IMG/VR virus record: IMGVR_UViG_3300025892_002243
Span: 1 to 20,820 of that record
Origin: a virus
Direction: 5' to 3' (one strand)
Length of the DNA stretch: 20,820 bases
Shown: positions 7,802-14,183 of the stretch, piece by piece
Numbering within the stretch: the first letter of the stretch is position 1
Layout of the letters: each line of letters opens with the position of its first letter
Position numbers and translations under genes: made by a program
Notes under the pieces: model-generated
Seen by the model: the letters and a program-made list of their open reading frames with translations, nothing else
Told to the model about the DNA's origin: nothing
Database searches by the model: none

Positions 7802-8158
7802 ATGACTAATCCATTTAAAGATATCGATACTTTCCAACAGGCATGTGATCAAGAGCCTAGTGAAGCAAACTACAAAATGTATCTTGATTTGATCCGTGAA
7901 GAAACAGACGAGCTAGAAGAAGCTATTCAAGATAACGACAAAGTAGAACAACTAGACGCACTAGTTGACATTTTAGTTGTTACTATGGGCGCAATACGAT
8001 CCGCTGGCTGGGATAGCGAAGGTGCTTGGAAAGAAGTAATGGATACAAACTTTGCTAAGATTAATCCAGACACAGGCAAAGTTCGCAAACGTGAAGATGG
8101 TAAAGTGCTAAAGCCAGAAGGTTGGAAAGCACCTGAATTGGCACAATTCATAAAATAA
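7802..8158 (+). CDS. MazG-like / phosphoribosyl-ATP-type NTP pyrophosphohydrolase
   Basis: A 118-residue all-alpha pyrophosphohydrolase. The metal-binding helices are clear: EETDELEEA (residues about 33-41) supplies the EExxE motif, and EQLDALVD (about 48-55) supplies the partner ExxD motif, followed by a hydrophobic helix ILVVTMGAI and then SEGAWKEVMDTNFAKI. The C-terminal VRKREDGKVLKPEGWKAPEL tail is typical of the phage/HisE-related branch. MazG-type enzymes in marine phages hydrolyse nucleotides to monophosphate and PPi and have been proposed either to clean dNTP pools or to affect ppGpp signalling; the substrate cannot be read here. It is preceded by a GAGG ribosome site. It is followed by the main early-type promoter, so it is probably the last gene of its transcription unit. 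Confidence 0.82.
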   Translation: MTNPFKDIDTFQQACDQEPSEANYKMYLDLIREETDELEEAIQDNDKVEQLDALVDILVVTMGAIRSAGWDSEGAWKEVMDTNFAKINPDTGKVRKREDGKVLKPEGWKAPELAQFIK

Positions 8159-8172
8159 TATTAATTTAAGAC

Positions 8173-8201
8173 TTGACTCCTAGCAGTTTATACGCTATAA
8201 T
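8173..8201 (+). promoter_or_regulatory. Near-consensus sigma70 promoter
   Basis: A -35 box TTGACT (8173-8178) and a perfect -10 box TATAAT (8196-8201) are separated by the optimal 17 bases. Transcription should start near 8208, about 20 bases before the ATG at 8229. It lies in one of the few real gaps of the window and drives the nucleotidyltransferase / clamp loader / ferredoxin operon. This is what host RNA polymerase would use early in infection. Confidence 0.85.
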
Positions 8202-8205
8202 AGTA

Positions 8206-8213
8206 TATAAATC
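8206..8213 (+). promoter_or_regulatory. Weak late-promoter-like box TATAAATC
   Basis: TATAAATC differs from the T4 late consensus TATAAATA only in the last base. It lies just downstream of the sigma70 -10 box, so transcription from it would also reach the operon starting at 8229. It could keep these genes on late in infection, or be chance in an AT-rich gap. Confidence 0.25.
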
Positions 8214-8228
8214 ATTAGGAGTTTTCTT

Positions 8229-8411
8229 ATGAAAATTTTTGTAGTATACATTTGGATGACTATGGCTTATCAGCCGTGGGATATTGTTAAGGTGGGCGAG
8301 TTCGCAAACTGTGAGCAAGGTATTGCTACAGCAAATAATTTATATCCGGGATACGTAGCACTACATTGTATCACACCTGACTTAGTACCTCCTGGAGGTA
8401 CAGGCGCATGA
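8229..8411 (+). CDS. Small protein with hydrophobic N-terminus, unknown function
   Basis: A 60-residue protein with a good ribosome site, AGGAG at 8217-8221, seven bases before the ATG, directly behind the sigma70 promoter. It therefore should be the first and strongly expressed gene of the operon. The N-terminus is hydrophobic (residues 3-14, IFVVYIWMTMAY) but short for a membrane span and lacks a clear cleavage site. Two Cys (in NCEQGIATANNLYPGY and VALHCITPD) flank a compact core. The stop overlaps the next start (ATGA), coupling it to the nucleotidyltransferase. I do not recognise the family with certainty. Early small proteins of this kind often target host functions, but nothing in the sequence shows that. 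Confidence 0.6.
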   Translation: MKIFVVYIWMTMAYQPWDIVKVGEFANCEQGIATANNLYPGYVALHCITPDLVPPGGTGA

Positions 8412-8815
8412 ATACTGGAATAACATTCTCATCATTCGATTTATTCCATAGTGGACATGTTGCTATGCTCAAAGAAGCACGAAGCAACTGCGACTATCTC
8501 ATAGTAGGACTACAAACAGATCCAACTATAGATAGGCCTGAAAAGAATCAACCAATCCAAAGTGTATTTGAACGCTATGTACAACTTGAAGGTTGTAAGT
8601 ACATTGATGAAATTATTCCATACGCTACAGAGCAAGATCTTGTTGACATACTTTTAACCTATAAAATAGATATGCGATTTATTGGTGAAGAATACAAGCA
8701 AGAAAACTTTACCGGAAAGCAGATATGTGTTGACAAAGGCATAGAATTATACTATAATAAGAGACAACATTCATTTAGTACAAGTGGACTAAGGAAAAGG
8801 ATAGAACAGGCATGA
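8408..8815 (+). CDS. Nucleotidyltransferase, glycerol-3-phosphate cytidylyltransferase (TagD)/RfaE-like
   Basis: A 135-residue single-domain protein of the HxGH nucleotidyltransferase superfamily. The nucleotide-binding motif is H14-S-G-H17 in FDLFHSGHVAML. It is followed by YLIVGLQTDPT, the conserved R-Y-V-Q-L-E-G-C block with DEIIPYATEQDLVDIL, then MRFIGEEY, and the C-terminal STSGLRKRI that corresponds to the ISTT.L/I..I signature. Length and motifs fit the TagD/Ept/RfaE C-domain group, which transfers CMP or AMP onto a phosphorylated polyol, sugar or alcohol. The acceptor cannot be deduced; phage copies may act on envelope precursors or on glycerol phosphate. It is joined to both neighbours by ATGA overlaps and so co-regulated with replication genes. 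Confidence 0.8.
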   Translation: MNTGITFSSFDLFHSGHVAMLKEARSNCDYLIVGLQTDPTIDRPEKNQPIQSVFERYVQLEGCKYIDEIIPYATEQDLVDILLTYKIDMRFIGEEYKQENFTGKQICVDKGIELYYNKRQHSFSTSGLRKRIEQA

Positions 8816-9726
8816 AAAAATTATGGGTAGAAGCATACCGTCCTAAAACTGTAGACGGTTATGTGTTTAGGGATCAAGGACAAAAGAGACAGATTGAAAC
8901 TTGGATTAAAGATAAAAGTATTCCACATTTGTTGTTTAGTGGTTCAGCAGGCATTGGTAAGACAACACTTGCTAAAATGCTAATTAGCGAACTAGATATA
9001 CAAGACTTTGATGTATTAGAAATTAACGCAAGTCGTACTAACTCAGTAGATGATGTACGTGATAAAATTATAAACTTTGTACAAATGATTCCGTTTGGTG
9101 ACTTTAAAGTTGTGCTACTTGATGAGGCTGATTACTTGAGTCCAAACGCACAAGCCGCATTACGTGGTGTAATGGAAGAGTATCATAGCACAGCAAGATT
9201 CATGTTAACCTGTAACTATCCTAACAGAATTATTCCTGCTATTCATTCACGTTGTCAAAACTTTCACTTTGAAAAAATTGATCAAACAGAATTTACAGCT
9301 CGAGTAGCAACTATCCTTGTTGAAGAAAACGTTGAGTTTGATTTAGATGTGCTAGACACTTATGTTAAAGTAACATACCCAGACTTACGTAAATGTATCA
9401 ATATGGTACAGCAGAGTGTTATCGAAGATAAACTTGTTGCTCCTAATCAAAGTGATGCTGGCGAAAGCGAGTGGAAGTTTGAAATGGTTGATTTGTTTAA
9501 AGCAGGTAAGATCAATGAAGCACGTAAGATGCTTTGTGGTAAGTTACGTGCCGAAGAGATGGAAGAAGTATTCCGTTGGTTATATGATAATATTGATATA
9601 TTTGGTGAGGAAGACAATCAGCAAAAAGCCATTTTACTAATTAAACAAGGTTTAGTTGACCACACACTTATTAGCGATCCAGAGATTAATCTCTCTGCTA
9701 CATTGATCAAGTTGGGAAGGATATGA
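8812..9726 (+). CDS. 44: Sliding-clamp loader large subunit (T4 gp44-like)
   Basis: A 304-residue AAA+ ATPase close in length to T4 gp44 (319). Near the start it has W-V-E-A-Y-R-P-K, typical of RFC/gp44 proteins. Walker A is GSAGIGKT (residues 44-51), Walker B is VVLLDEAD (D104-E105), sensor 1 lies in LTCNYPNRI, and the arginine-finger SRC motif is at 146-148 (HSRCQ). A C-terminal collar domain follows. It should load the gp45-type clamp onto primed DNA in an ATP-driven complex with the small subunit gp62; neither gp45 nor gp62 lies in this window. It starts by ATGA overlap with the nucleotidyltransferase and ends by ATGA overlap with the ferredoxin. Unlike many T4-like genomes, clamp-loader partners are not adjacent, at least on this side. 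Confidence 0.93.
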   Translation: MKKLWVEAYRPKTVDGYVFRDQGQKRQIETWIKDKSIPHLLFSGSAGIGKTTLAKMLISELDIQDFDVLEINASRTNSVDDVRDKIINFVQMIPFGDFKVVLLDEADYLSPNAQAALRGVMEEYHSTARFMLTCNYPNRIIPAIHSRCQNFHFEKIDQTEFTARVATILVEENVEFDLDVLDTYVKVTYPDLRKCINMVQQSVIEDKLVAPNQSDAGESEWKFEMVDLFKAGKINEARKMLCGKLRAEEMEEVFRWLYDNIDIFGEEDNQQKAILLIKQGLVDHTLISDPEINLSATLIKLGRI

Positions 9727-10052
9727 CATACTTAGTAAATGATAGTTGTATTAAATGTAAACACACAGACTGTGTAGAAGTGTGTCCAGTTGATTGTTTC
9801 TACGAGGGTGAAAACATGCTAGTAATTAGTCCAGACGAATGTATTGATTGCGGTGTATGCGTACCTGAATGTCCTGAAGATGCTATTATTTCAGACAATG
9901 ATGACAGCCTCAAAGAATCTTCTGTAGATTGGCTAGCATACAATACAAATAAATCTGCTGAGTGGCCGAACATTACTGAAAAGCAAGATCCGTATCCCGA
10001 ATACGAAAAGTACCAGATAATGGAAGACCGTATCAAATTTTTAGATGAGTAG
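9723..10052 (+). CDS. fdxA: 7Fe ferredoxin (FdxA-type, [3Fe-4S][4Fe-4S])
   Basis: A 109-residue protein of the usual length for bacterial 7Fe ferredoxins (about 106-112). All nine cysteines match the Azotobacter FdI pattern shifted by one: C9, C12, C17, C21, C25, C40, C43, C46 and C50, with the typical [28 protein letters not shown] text. C9, C17 and C50 should bind the 3Fe cluster and C21, C40, C43 and C46 the 4Fe cluster. The C-terminal half keeps the helical W.NIT...P.P extension of the family. It would be a cytoplasmic low-potential electron carrier. The redox partner is not encoded here. Its start overlaps the clamp-loader stop (ATGA), so the two are translated together, an unexpected pairing. 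It appears intact and functional. Confidence 0.93.
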   Translation: MTYLVNDSCIKCKHTDCVEVCPVDCFYEGENMLVISPDECIDCGVCVPECPEDAIISDNDDSLKESSVDWLAYNTNKSAEWPNITEKQDPYPEYEKYQIMEDRIKFLDE

Positions 10053-10071
10053 TGCTGTTTCCAGCACTACT
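10048..10071 (+). terminator. Hairpin terminator between convergent ferredoxin and phoH genes
   Basis: A perfect 10-bp inverted repeat (AGTAGTGCTG at 10048-10057, CAGCACTACT at 10062-10071) with a TTTC loop, followed by T-rich TTGATTTAT. It begins within the ferredoxin stop region and lies nine bases from the end of phoH. The U-tract is good on the + strand and poor on the - strand, so it mainly ends the rightward operon. Confidence 0.75.
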
Positions 10072-10080
10072 TTGATTTAT

Positions 10081-10854
10081 CTAAGTTATATGTAATTCTC
10101 CATAAATTGCTAACACTTCCTTGACAGCTTCGTGCCTTTCAATGTCATCTGATGTAAAGCGACAAACGTCAATGCGTTTTTGTGATTCAAAATTGTTATA
10201 AAGATTTAAAAATTCCAACAACCCATTCTTGTCTGGTCTGTCAGCCTGTTGTAAATCTCCAGTAACGATCATAGATGAACCGGTACCGAGTCTAGTCAAA
10301 AGCATCTTCATCTGACTAGGAGTAGCGTTTTGCATTTCGTCTGCTATAATAATACTATTCTTAAAAGTTCTACCACGCATATATGCTAATGGTGAAATTT
10401 CAAGAACTCCTTCAGCTATGAAACCTTGGATTTCTTTCGCATAAAAGTACTCTTCAAACACATCAAAAATCGGTCTTGTCCACGGAGCCATTTTTTCATT
10501 TAAGTCTCCAGGTAAAAACCCATGTTGTTCATCCACACTTACAGCGGGTCTTGTAACAACTACCTTATCTACTTCACCTTCTTGGAACATCTTTACTGCT
10601 TGTTGACAAGCAATCATTGTTTTGCCTGTACCCGCTGGGCCAATAGCAAAAACAATATCTTTTGATTGATCTTGTAACTTGAGTAAGTAATCTTCTTGAT
10701 TTAAGTTTTTAGGATATATTGTTACTTTATTTTTTTTTCGTGGAAGGAATTGTTTAAATTGTACTACGTTTTGGTCTTGGTTTACAGCTAATTTAGCCGC
10801 TTTTTTCTTCTTTCTCAAAGGATAGCCTCCTATTTTGAATAATAGTGCCGGCAT
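10081..10854 (-). CDS. phoH: PhoH-like P-loop ATPase
   Basis: The only minus-strand gene. Using the ATG at 10854 it encodes 257 residues. Walker A is GPAGTGKT (residues 72-79 in this numbering). It is followed by VVVTRPAVSVDEQHGFLPGD, the Walker B-like IIIADEMQN, and TGDLQQADR, all diagnostic of PhoH. I prefer this start because GGAGAG lies a few bases upstream, whereas the upstream in-frame ATG at 10926 has no ribosome site and would add a 24-residue leader unlike PhoH. The N-terminus has a basic RKKKKAAK patch. PhoH is very common in marine phages; in bacteria it is linked to phosphate starvation and RNA metabolism, but the phage role is unsettled. An eight-A run (10731-10738) encodes Lys/Asn without disturbing the frame. 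Confidence 0.9.
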   Translation of the reverse strand: MPALLFKIGGYPLRKKKKAAKLAVNQDQNVVQFKQFLPRKKNKVTIYPKNLNQEDYLLKLQDQSKDIVFAIGPAGTGKTMIACQQAVKMFQEGEVDKVVVTRPAVSVDEQHGFLPGDLNEKMAPWTRPIFDVFEEYFYAKEIQGFIAEGVLEISPLAYMRGRTFKNSIIIADEMQNATPSQMKMLLTRLGTGSSMIVTGDLQQADRPDKNGLLEFLNLYNNFESQKRIDVCRFTSDDIERHEAVKEVLAIYGELHIT

Positions 10855-10936
10855 GAACTCTCCGTATATTTCATCTTCGTATTCATATCCGAACACAAAA
10901 ATATTTACGTTTAAAGAACATATCATAAAAACTAAC

Positions 10937-10964
10937 TATATAGATTACTAGTTGATAAATACAA
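10937..10964 (-). promoter_or_regulatory. Possible sigma70 promoter for phoH
   Basis: On the minus strand TTGTAT (10964-10959) and TATATA (10942-10937) are 16 bases apart. A start near 10930 would give a leader of about 75 bases to the preferred phoH ATG at 10854. The match is modest. It overlaps the rightward late box, so early leftward and late rightward transcription could exclude each other. Confidence 0.35.
10954..10961 (+). promoter_or_regulatory. Candidate T4-type late promoter box GATAAATA
   Basis: GATAAATA lies in the gap between the divergent phoH and the gene at 10988, 26 bases before that ATG. It is the most plausible promoter for the two unknown genes and perhaps the lysis genes that follow, since no terminator intervenes. 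Confidence 0.55.
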
Positions 10965-10987
10965 TATAACAAATAAGCGAGAAATAG

Positions 10988-11512
10988 ATGGCTGATATTA
11001 AAACAATCATTAGTACAGTAGAGAACGTATACAACGATAATAATGCGTTAAACATACTTAAAGACTACGAGCGTGTTTTAGACGAACTAGGCGTGTACGT
11101 TTACGAGAACTGGGAAGATGGTGAACTAGTTGCTGGTCCGCATGATCAGAAATACTTTGTAGCTTGTCAATGGATGTGGCCAGAAAAAGACATGCCTAAT
11201 CCTAAAGGAGGCCAGCGTTTACTAGACTATGGCTGTAAGGTTACATTTAAGAAAGACGAAATTAAATCAGTGAGAAAAATTAAGACACCAGCTGATATTA
11301 GACCAGGAACTAAAAAAGGTAAAATTGACTTAGAAACTATTTGGGTAGTTGAAGTGTCAATTCCAAAGAAATTAATGTTTGATATTAACAAAGGCTATAG
11401 AGGGCTTGATGCTAACACTAAAGAGATGTCTACACCAACACCTAGTATTGATAGTTCCGACGATTTAATTCAAGCACCAGAAGCATCAGAAGTACCAGCA
11501 GGAGCTGAATAA
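10988..11512 (+). CDS. Conserved marine-myovirus protein, unknown function
   Basis: A 174-residue soluble protein. Its first 140 residues look like a compact alpha/beta domain: a helix with NILKDYERVLDELGVYVYENW, then DGELVAGPHDQKYFVACQWMWP, then GGQRLLDYGCKVTFKKDE, and a final strand TIWVVEVSIPKKLMFDI. The last 35 residues are Pro/Ser/acidic and probably disordered (from about KEMSTPTPSIDSSDD). I recognise the NW.DGEL..GP...YFV.C..MWP...MP.P.G..RLL.YGC pattern from marine T4-like phages as a hypothetical protein, with no known function. It is followed without a gap by the next gene (TAATG), and the two are probably a functional pair. The late promoter box upstream suggests late expression, so a virion or assembly role is possible. 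Confidence 0.65.
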   Translation: MADIKTIISTVENVYNDNNALNILKDYERVLDELGVYVYENWEDGELVAGPHDQKYFVACQWMWPEKDMPNPKGGQRLLDYGCKVTFKKDEIKSVRKIKTPADIRPGTKKGKIDLETIWVVEVSIPKKLMFDINKGYRGLDANTKEMSTPTPSIDSSDDLIQAPEASEVPAGAE

Positions 11513-12231
11513 TGGGATTAAGAGCAGGCGACCTTAAAGATTTAGTTTTAAATACATTCGAAGTTGATAACTTCCAAAGCAAAATGGGAGAAGACAGAGA
11601 TGTATGCGTTGTATCTTTTATAGCAAGACAGCGAGCACCAGCAAGAGATATGATGGAGTTTATTGAAAAAGGCTACAACTTTGTACTTGATAGTGATGTA
11701 AGCGCAGGCGAAGATAGAGATGGAAACTATCACGTGTTTGTTGAACTAGAAAGAGACGGTCAGCTACCAAGAAATATTGAAGAATTAACAGATGGTGTTT
11801 CTAAACTATGCGGATTAGAAAATTGGAAGTTTAAACATTATAAAAATAACAAGTCATTTGAACTTGGTGCGTTAAGTGAAGTAATTAGTAAGTCACCAAT
11901 TGAATACGATTCTATGATGGAAAACATTAGAGTAGAAAGTATTAATCGGTTCTTTGGTAAAACATATAAAGATGAAATTGTTGTTGAAGGCAATTCAGTA
12001 ACAATTAAAAAGGCTTTTGGAGTTTCATTTAACTTTGCTATTGAGACTTTTGGAAATAAAAAAGACATAGACAAAGACCTATCAGAAACAATTAAGATTG
12101 ATACAAAAAGCACAGCTGAAGTATTGTGGTTAACAAAACTGCTAGGCGAAATGAATATTACAAAATACGGCGATAGCTTTGTACTTGAAAACGGCAATAG
12201 AGCTATGAAAATTAATATAGAAAGGTTTTAA
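11512..12231 (+). CDS. Conserved marine-myovirus protein, unknown function
   Basis: A 239-residue protein whose ATG shares one base with the previous stop (TAATG), implying coupled translation and probably a shared complex. The N-terminal half (DVCVVSFIARQRAPARDMMEFIEKGYNFVLDSDVSAGEDRDGNYHVFVELER, seen here as consecutive short blocks) is strongly patterned alpha/beta and familiar to me from marine myoviruses, again without a function. The C-terminal half contains alternating strands (IVVEGNSVTIKKAFGVSF) and ends KINIERF. There is no signal peptide, membrane span, P-loop or metal motif. It ends three bases before the endolysin ATG, so it is part of the transcription unit leading into the lysis cassette. 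Confidence 0.65.
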   Translation: MGLRAGDLKDLVLNTFEVDNFQSKMGEDRDVCVVSFIARQRAPARDMMEFIEKGYNFVLDSDVSAGEDRDGNYHVFVELERDGQLPRNIEELTDGVSKLCGLENWKFKHYKNNKSFELGALSEVISKSPIEYDSMMENIRVESINRFFGKTYKDEIVVEGNSVTIKKAFGVSFNFAIETFGNKKDIDKDLSETIKIDTKSTAEVLWLTKLLGEMNITKYGDSFVLENGNRAMKINIERF

Positions 12232-12234
12232 CTT

Positions 12235-13092
12235 ATGCTAACAGCAGAGCAATTTAAAGAACTATTTCCAAGATGCGCAGATCCAGATGGTTGGGTTGAT
12301 GCGATGAACGAAGTATTTCCTAAGTACGAAATTAATACACCACAACGTATTGCGGCATTTATTGCGCAGTGTGGTCATGAATCAGGCGGTTGGAGAGTGT
12401 TCTCTGAAAACCTAAACTACAGCGCAAAAGCTCTCAATGCTGTATTTGGAAAATATTTTGCAAGAGCTGGAAGAGATGCTGATGAGTATCATAGACAACC
12501 CGAAAAAATTGCTAACGTTGTATACGCTAATCGTATGGACAATGGTGATACTGATAGTGGTGATGGCTGGCGTTTTCGTGGACGTGGACCTATCCAGCTA
12601 ACAGGAAAACACAACTATGCTAAGTTTTCTGAAGACATGGACGTAGATGCTGTTGATAATCCAGATATAGTTTCAGAAGATAAAGAGGTAGCACTAATGA
12701 GTGCTATTTGGTATTGGAATTCAAATAACTTAAACCGTTATGCTGATAACAGTGATATTAAAACACTTACTAAACGTATCAACGGCGGATATATTGGTCT
12801 TGAAGATCGTATACATCATTGGGAAATGGCGCTAGAAGCACTAGGCGAAGAAGTAGAAACACACCATGGTAGTGAAGATGAAGACGATTCATTTGATCTA
12901 GATGAGATTGGTGTACTACGCAAAGGTGCTAGAGGCGATGGTGTTAAGATGATGCAAGAAGCATTAGGTATTGGAGCAGACGGAGTATTTGGTCCAGGTA
13001 CTGAACGTGCTTTAAAAGAATGGCAAAGTGCTAACGGCTTAACTGCTGATGGTATTGCTGGTCCAGCCACATTAGGCGAATTACTTAACTAA
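12235..13092 (+). CDS. Endolysin: GH19 chitinase-like domain plus peptidoglycan-binding domain
   Basis: A 285-residue modular endolysin. Residues 1-200 form a GH19/chitinase-like lysozyme domain: catalytic E49 lies in QCGHESGGW, the second acid is E58 in SENLNY, and the conserved FRGRGPIQLTGKHNY and YIGLEDRI blocks follow. After an acidic linker (EDEDDSFDLDE) residues about 222-285 form a PG_binding_1 domain: GVLRKGARGDGVKMMQEAL, then ADGVFGPGTERALKEWQ and DGIAGPATLGELL. It cleaves host peptidoglycan glycan strands at the end of infection. There is no signal peptide, so it would need the holin to reach the wall. It is the first gene of the lysis cassette, three bases after the previous gene and eight before the i-spanin. 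Confidence 0.92.
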   Translation: MLTAEQFKELFPRCADPDGWVDAMNEVFPKYEINTPQRIAAFIAQCGHESGGWRVFSENLNYSAKALNAVFGKYFARAGRDADEYHRQPEKIANVVYANRMDNGDTDSGDGWRFRGRGPIQLTGKHNYAKFSEDMDVDAVDNPDIVSEDKEVALMSAIWYWNSNNLNRYADNSDIKTLTKRINGGYIGLEDRIHHWEMALEALGEEVETHHGSEDEDDSFDLDEIGVLRKGARGDGVKMMQEALGIGADGVFGPGTERALKEWQSANGLTADGIAGPATLGELLN

Positions 13093-13100
13093 ATACACAT

Positions 13101-13526
13101 ATGTTCAGTTCAATTAAAATAGCGTTTGTTCTTGTAATCATTGGTCTTGCTGGTGGCGGATTTCTCTATGTTAAAAAATTACAAAGTGATTTAGAAACTG
13201 CTAGAGCAAATGTTGCTAAGATGGAAATTGCTGTACAAACTAGCGAACAAAGTTTAAAACTAGTACAAAACGAAACTGTAAGACTTGGCAAATTAAACAC
13301 TCAACTAGGTGCTACTTTACAAAAGTCAGAGCAGTACGGAGATGAACTTCGTGCTACTCTAAACAAACATAACTTAACACACTTGGCTAACAAAAAGCCA
13401 GGACCAATTGAAAAGAGGATGCAAAATGCGACTAATAAGCTATGGCGCGATCTTGAGTCTATTACTACTGTCCCTTCAGGGGTGCAGTCTACTGAGACCG
13501 GAACCGCAGATACAAGTAGTAACTAA
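13101..13526 (+). CDS. i-spanin (Rz-like inner-membrane spanin subunit)
   Basis: A 141-residue type II membrane protein: a short N-terminus, one membrane span at about residues 6-24 (IAFVLVIIGLAGGGFLY) followed by KK, and a long periplasmic coiled coil (KLQSDLETARANVAKMEIAVQ and on to ELRATLNKH). The C-terminus is polar and Ser/Thr-rich. This is the typical inner-membrane spanin architecture. Assignment rests on topology, on position directly after the endolysin, and on the overlapping lipoprotein gene at its 3' end (shared bases 13426-13526). Together the two would bridge the periplasm and fuse the inner and outer membranes, implying a Gram-negative host. The start ATG at 13101 has a weak ribosome site, so coupling to the endolysin stop is possible. 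Confidence 0.82.
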   Translation: MFSSIKIAFVLVIIGLAGGGFLYVKKLQSDLETARANVAKMEIAVQTSEQSLKLVQNETVRLGKLNTQLGATLQKSEQYGDELRATLNKHNLTHLANKKPGPIEKRMQNATNKLWRDLESITTVPSGVQSTETGTADTSSN

Positions 13527-13809
13527 CACTGTAAAAACTACTGTACCAATCGTTTCACATCCAAAACCCGTACAAATGAACGACATAAAAATTTATGTTG
13601 TAGCACCTGGTGAAAATTTAGAAGAATTTAAAAAAGAGTTTGAAGCAAAGAACGGCGGAGATGCCTATATTGCTATTAGTATAAAAGATTACGAAAATCT
13701 ATCAAAAAACTTTGCCGAACTAAGACGCTATATAGAACAGCAAAAAGCAATCATATTGTATTATGAAGACGCAGTAAAACCAGAAAAGAAACCATCTAAA
13801 ACAGAATAA
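13426..13809 (+). CDS. o-spanin (Rz1-like outer-membrane lipoprotein)
   Basis: Starting at the ATG at 13426 this encodes 127 residues in the +1 frame relative to the i-spanin, overlapping it by 101 bases. The N-terminus is a lipoprotein signal: MRLISYGAILSLLLLSLQGC, with the lipobox LQGC placing the lipidated Cys at residue 20. I chose this start over the TTG at 13408 because AGAGG lies seven bases upstream and the signal peptide is then normal. The mature part begins Pro-rich, contains IKIYVVAPGENL, and ends in a coiled-coil-like helix (ENLSKNFAELRRYIEQQKAII) and a basic tail. It is longer than lambda Rz1. Partner: the i-spanin. Confidence 0.85.
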   Translation: MRLISYGAILSLLLLSLQGCSLLRPEPQIQVVTNTVKTTVPIVSHPKPVQMNDIKIYVVAPGENLEEFKKEFEAKNGGDAYIAISIKDYENLSKNFAELRRYIEQQKAIILYYEDAVKPEKKPSKTE

Positions 13810-13812
13810 ATA
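13805..13812 (+). promoter_or_regulatory. Candidate T4-type late promoter box AATAAATA
   Basis: AATAAATA spans the stop of the o-spanin gene and lies 23 bases before the ATG at 13836, with AAGGAG in between. It would give the holin candidate, and possibly the dnaJ-def-clpA operon, its own late transcription. It overlaps coding sequence at its left end, so chance is possible. Confidence 0.4.
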
Positions 13813-13835
13813 TTTTTGTCATAAGGAGCGATTAA

Positions 13836-14165
13836 ATGGACGAAGAAATTAAAGCATCAGGTCACCATCCAGCAGATACAAACGGCGATGGTAAAGTAAG
13901 TGAAAAAGAGCAAGCAATGTATCTAGAGTTCAAACGTAAAGAACTTGAAGATGCCGATGCGATGCGTGACGCACAACGCAATATGGCATGGTTCGCATTG
14001 TTTGGTATGTTACTATACCCGTTTGCTGTTGTTCTAGCAGTTCTTATTGGTTTAGACCAAGCAAGTAAAATTCTTGGTGACATGGCTAGTGTATACTTCG
14101 TTTCAGTTGCAGCTATTGTAGCGGCATTCTTTGGAACACAAGCAATGGGCAGTAAGAAAAAGTAA
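13836..14165 (+). CDS. EF-hand membrane protein, candidate holin
   Basis: A 109-residue protein with an AAGGAG ribosome site. Residues 14-25 (DTNGDGKVSEKE) form a complete EF-hand calcium loop, with D14, N16, D18, K20 (backbone), S22 and E25 in the six coordinating positions. An amphipathic charged helix (about 27-48) follows, then two membrane spans, about 51-73 (WFALFGMLLYPFAVVLAVLIGL) and 83-103 (MASVYFVSVAAIVAAFFGTQA), and a basic KKK tail. Two spans with a charged tail, placed directly after the endolysin and spanins, fit a class II holin; no other holin is seen in the window. The EF-hand suggests that calcium might influence assembly or timing, which is inference. It could also be an unrelated small membrane protein. 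Confidence 0.7.
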   Translation: MDEEIKASGHHPADTNGDGKVSEKEQAMYLEFKRKELEDADAMRDAQRNMAWFALFGMLLYPFAVVLAVLIGLDQASKILGDMASVYFVSVAAIVAAFFGTQAMGSKKK

Positions 14166-14183
14166 TTCAAGAAATAAAATACT

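Noticed and set aside
9416-9640. 74-codon frame inside the clamp-loader gene
   Set aside because: It is a shadow of the conserved gp44-like frame with no motif or ribosome site.
10731-10738. Run of eight A (minus strand) in phoH as a programmed frameshift site
   Set aside because: The frame reads through normally to a complete PhoH, and Lys/Asn codons explain the run.
10855-10926. Upstream ATG of phoH giving 24 more residues
   Set aside because: No ribosome site, almost no room for a leader after the possible promoter, and residues unlike PhoH; GGAGAG favours the ATG at 10854.
13408-13425. TTG start for the o-spanin
   Set aside because: The ATG at 13426 has a ribosome site and gives a normal lipoprotein signal peptide.
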